This document shows positions 62,249 through 64,000 of a stretch of 64,000 bases of DNA, in pieces. The stretch spans positions 1 through 64,000 of the forward strand of contig JBLHTZ010000004.1 of NCBI GenBank assembly GCA_047627915.1, written 5' to 3'. The position numbers and the translations under genes are program-made. The notes below the pieces were generated by a model. That model was not told where the DNA came from. It searched no databases and saw only the letters and a list, made by a program, of their open reading frames with translations. The first letter of the stretch is position 1; every line of letters starts with the position of its first letter. The stretch is from NORP294 sp047627915 (GTDB taxonomy: Bacteria > Bacteroidota > Bacteroidia > Flavobacteriales_E > Vicingaceae).

Positions 62249-63409
62249 ATGAAAAAAGAAATACAATCAGTTAATTACGGGTTAGAAAAAATATTTGAAG
62301 GGGCACAAGACTTCCTTCCACTTTTAGGGACTGACTACGTAGAATTTTATGTGGGTAATGCGAAACAAGCTGCACACTTCTATAAAACAGCCTTCGGCTT
62401 TCAATCGTACGCTTATAAAGGTTTAGAGACCGGAAGTAAAGATTCTGTTTCATATGTCCTAAAACAAGACAAAATAAGATTGGTACTAACAACACCGCTT
62501 AGCTCTAAAAGTCCAATCAATGAGCATATTGTAAAACATGGTGACGGAGTTAAGGTAGTTGCGTTATGGGTTGAAGATGCCCGAAAATCATACGAGGAGA
62601 CCACCAAACGAGGCGCAAAATCATACCAAGAGCCAAAAGTTGAAAAAGACGAACATGGTGAGATCGTAACGGCGGGTATTTACACCTACGGAGAAACAGT
62701 TCATATGTTTGTGGAGCGCAAGAACTACAATGGAACCTTTATGCCAGGTTTTGAAAAGTGGGATTCAGATTACAACCCAGCACCTACCGGCTTAAAATAC
62801 ATTGACCACATGGTGGGTAATGTTGGTTGGAACGAAATGAATACTTGGGTAAAATATTACGAAGACGTAATGGGATTCGTAAACTTCTTGTCATTTGATG
62901 ACAAGCAAATTCATACTGAATACTCGGCCCTAATGAGTAAGGTTATGAGCAACGGAAATGGTAGAATTAAATTCCCAATTAACGAGCCAGCCGAAGGGAA
63001 AAAGAAATCTCAAATTGAAGAGTACTTAGACTTTTACGAGGGCCCAGGAGTGCAGCACATTGCGATTGCAACCGATGATATTTTATCTACAGTTGCTGAC
63101 TTAAGATCTAGAGGGATTGAGTTTTTATCTACTCCACCTGACGCATATTATAAAGCAGTTCCTGGCAGGTTAGAAGAGTTTAGTCATGAATTAAAAGAGG
63201 ACATCGACAAATTGAAGGCGCTAGGAATCATGATTGATGCTGATGAAGAGGGATACTTATTACAAATCTTTACGAAACCAGTTGAAGACCGCCCTACGCT
63301 TTTCTTTGAAATAATTCAGCGAATGGGAGCAAGAGGATTTGGTGCTGGGAACTTTAAAGCACTTTTTGAATCTATAGAGAGAGAACAAGCAAAAAGAGGG
63401 ACTTTATAG
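62249..63409 (+). CDS. hppD: 4-hydroxyphenylpyruvate dioxygenase
   Basis: HPPD makes homogentisate from 4-hydroxyphenylpyruvate in tyrosine breakdown; the product can also be a precursor of pigments. Both VOC-fold halves are present. Iron ligands are read from YIDHMVGNVGWNEM (His near residue 188), GVQHIAIATDDI (His near 271), and the glutamate in PTLFFEIIQRMGARGFGAGNF near 353. At 386 residues the length is normal. Homogentisate dioxygenase, the next enzyme, is not in the window, and the FAH-family protein at 16819 is not the true tyrosine-pathway hydrolase. Confidence 0.95.
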   Translation: MKKEIQSVNYGLEKIFEGAQDFLPLLGTDYVEFYVGNAKQAAHFYKTAFGFQSYAYKGLETGSKDSVSYVLKQDKIRLVLTTPLSSKSPINEHIVKHGDGVKVVALWVEDARKSYEETTKRGAKSYQEPKVEKDEHGEIVTAGIYTYGETVHMFVERKNYNGTFMPGFEKWDSDYNPAPTGLKYIDHMVGNVGWNEMNTWVKYYEDVMGFVNFLSFDDKQIHTEYSALMSKVMSNGNGRIKFPINEPAEGKKKSQIEEYLDFYEGPGVQHIAIATDDILSTVADLRSRGIEFLSTPPDAYYKAVPGRLEEFSHELKEDIDKLKALGIMIDADEEGYLLQIFTKPVEDRPTLFFEIIQRMGARGFGAGNFKALFESIEREQAKRGTL

Positions 63410-63424
63410 TAGCTCTAGTTCGAA

Positions 63425-63465
63425 CAAAAAAAGGGGAGGTCAATAGTTGACTTCCCTTTTTTTTG
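63425..63465. terminator. Bidirectional terminator between hppD and mce
   Basis: A 19-bp stem with two G-T wobbles and the loop TAG has an A6 tract on one side and T8 on the other. It separates two convergent genes. Confidence 0.88.
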
Positions 63466-63494
63466 TCCTAGCAAATATTTTTTAAAATCATTTG

Positions 63495-63896
63495 TTATTT
63501 CTCTTGGCACAGTTCTACTAAAACCCCTCCGGTTGACCTTGGGTGTAAAAAAGCAATTATTTTGTTGTCTGCCCCGTCTTTAGGGGTCTTGTGTATCAAT
63601 TCAAACCCTTCGGCTTTCAACCGCTCCAACTCTGCATCAATATCGCTTACATCATAAGCAATGTGATGAACTCCTTCGCCTTTCTTTTCAATAAATTTGG
63701 CAATTGAGCTTTCAGGATTGGTCGCTTCAAGCAACTCAATCTTGCTATCTCCTATTTGAAAGAACATAGTGGAAACCCCTTCACTTTCTACTACCTCTGT
63801 TTTGTAAGAAGGCTTCCCAAGTAAAACTTCGTACATTTTAGCTGATGCTTTAATATCTTTAACCGCTATTCCTAAATGTTCTATTTTATTGAGCAT
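63495..63896 (-). CDS. mce: Methylmalonyl-CoA epimerase
   Basis: This 133-residue VOC-superfamily enzyme interconverts (R)- and (S)-methylmalonyl-CoA for propionate or odd-chain acyl breakdown. The metal-site motifs are KIEHLGIAVKDIKAS near residue 4, KGEGVHHIAYDVSDID near 72 with the His and the catalytic Glu, and STGGVLVELCQ near the end (Glu ligand). Length and layout are typical. Methylmalonyl-CoA mutase is not in the window. It ends near the terminator shared with hppD. Confidence 0.93.
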   Translation of the reverse strand: MLNKIEHLGIAVKDIKASAKMYEVLLGKPSYKTEVVESEGVSTMFFQIGDSKIELLEATNPESSIAKFIEKKGEGVHHIAYDVSDIDAELERLKAEGFELIHKTPKDGADNKIIAFLHPRSTGGVLVELCQEK

Positions 63897-63912
63897 AATT
63901 TTTGAGGCATAA

Positions 63913-63938
63913 AAAAATCCCGATAAATCGGGATTTTT
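63913..63938 (-). terminator. Terminator upstream of mce on the minus strand
   Basis: A 12-bp stem (63913-63924 with 63927-63938) with a 2-nt centre has a GC core TCCCGAT. It would end a minus-strand transcript from beyond the window, ahead of mce. Confidence 0.75.
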
Positions 63939-63956
63939 AATTATTCTATTGAATTT

Positions 63957-64000
63957 TTATTTAAACAGTACTTGTTCTGTTACATTATCAAAACTGATGT
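63957..64000 (-). CDS. Possible C-terminal end of a gene running off the right edge
   Basis: The minus-strand frame reads ISFDNVTEQVLFK and then a stop at 63957-63959, followed by the terminator at 63913-63938. A terminator after a stop is what one expects of a real gene end. Only 14 codons are visible, so no product can be named. Confidence 0.4.
   Translation of the reverse strand, partial: ISFDNVTEQVLFK

Noticed and set aside
1..64000. CRISPR array, prophage, insertion sequence, toxin-antitoxin or integrase in the window.
   Set aside because: I see no regularly spaced direct repeats, transposase or integrase motifs, or phage structural genes. The only tandem repeats are the Wzc hexamers and the heptamer tracts.

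Overview
The window looks like chromosomal DNA from a marine or freshwater Flavobacteriales-type Bacteroidota; a Crocinitomicaceae/Cryomorphaceae-like lineage is a guess. Support comes from an AT-rich base composition, two secreted proteins ending in Por-type (type IX secretion) C-terminal sorting domains, a PorE-like TPR/PD40/OmpA protein, TAnnTTTG-type -7 promoter elements in front of several genes, a lack of obvious Shine-Dalgarno sequences, and a CNNM/CorC-LptC-CoaX block that I associate with this phylum. There is one tRNA (Phe) and no rRNA, CRISPR array, prophage or insertion sequence that I can see.

Layout. 1-2450: end of a LamG/T9SS surface protein, then gdhA. 2462-15405: a long minus-strand run with LOG protein, uvrA, a lytic transglycosylase and a first surface-polysaccharide block (WecA/MraY-like transferase, rfbC, Wzc, Wza, a GT4 and an asparagine-synthase-like enzyme). 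15489-25126: housekeeping metabolism (saccharopine dehydrogenase-like, FAH-family, exonuclease, the large PorE-like protein, a 2-oxoacid dehydrogenase E2, a small T9SS protein, kbl). 25202-32781: minus-strand envelope block (PpiD-like isomerase, CNNM/CorC protein, LptC, a TPR protein, an outer-membrane barrel, coaX). 32909-33465: tRNA-Phe and a frameshifted diacylglycerol kinase. 33449-46576: a second, large polysaccharide locus on the minus strand (initiating sugar transferase, about eight glycosyltransferases, two Wzy/WaaL-like polymerases, a methyltransferase-like protein, a Wzx flippase and one decayed GT2 gene). 46704-63896: a VWA protein, dxr, rseP, an antiporter, CtpA-type protease, dCMP deaminase, purN, a nitroreductase, acpP-fabF-rnc, a sugar-phosphate isomerase, lysS, a broken four-helix-bundle gene, hppD and methylmalonyl-CoA epimerase.

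Functional picture. The two polysaccharide loci together hold everything expected for a Wzx/Wzy-type exported glycan: lipid-linked initiation, glycosyl transfer, flipping, polymerisation, Wzc chain-length/kinase control and Wza export. LptC, the PpiD-like isomerase, RseP and the CtpA protease point to outer-membrane maintenance.

I find no complete, clearly new biological system. The best leads are structural. One is a broken four-helix-bundle (IVP/S23-like) gene flanked by inverted heptamer tracts of a shared YAAnnTY pattern, with a second related heptamer tract about 7 kb away. Others are a hexamer repeat encoding the tyrosine tail of Wzc, a PorE-like protein with a partly deleted internal repeat, a strong inverted repeat upstream of acpP, and two recent-looking gene lesions (diacylglycerol kinase and a GT2 gene).
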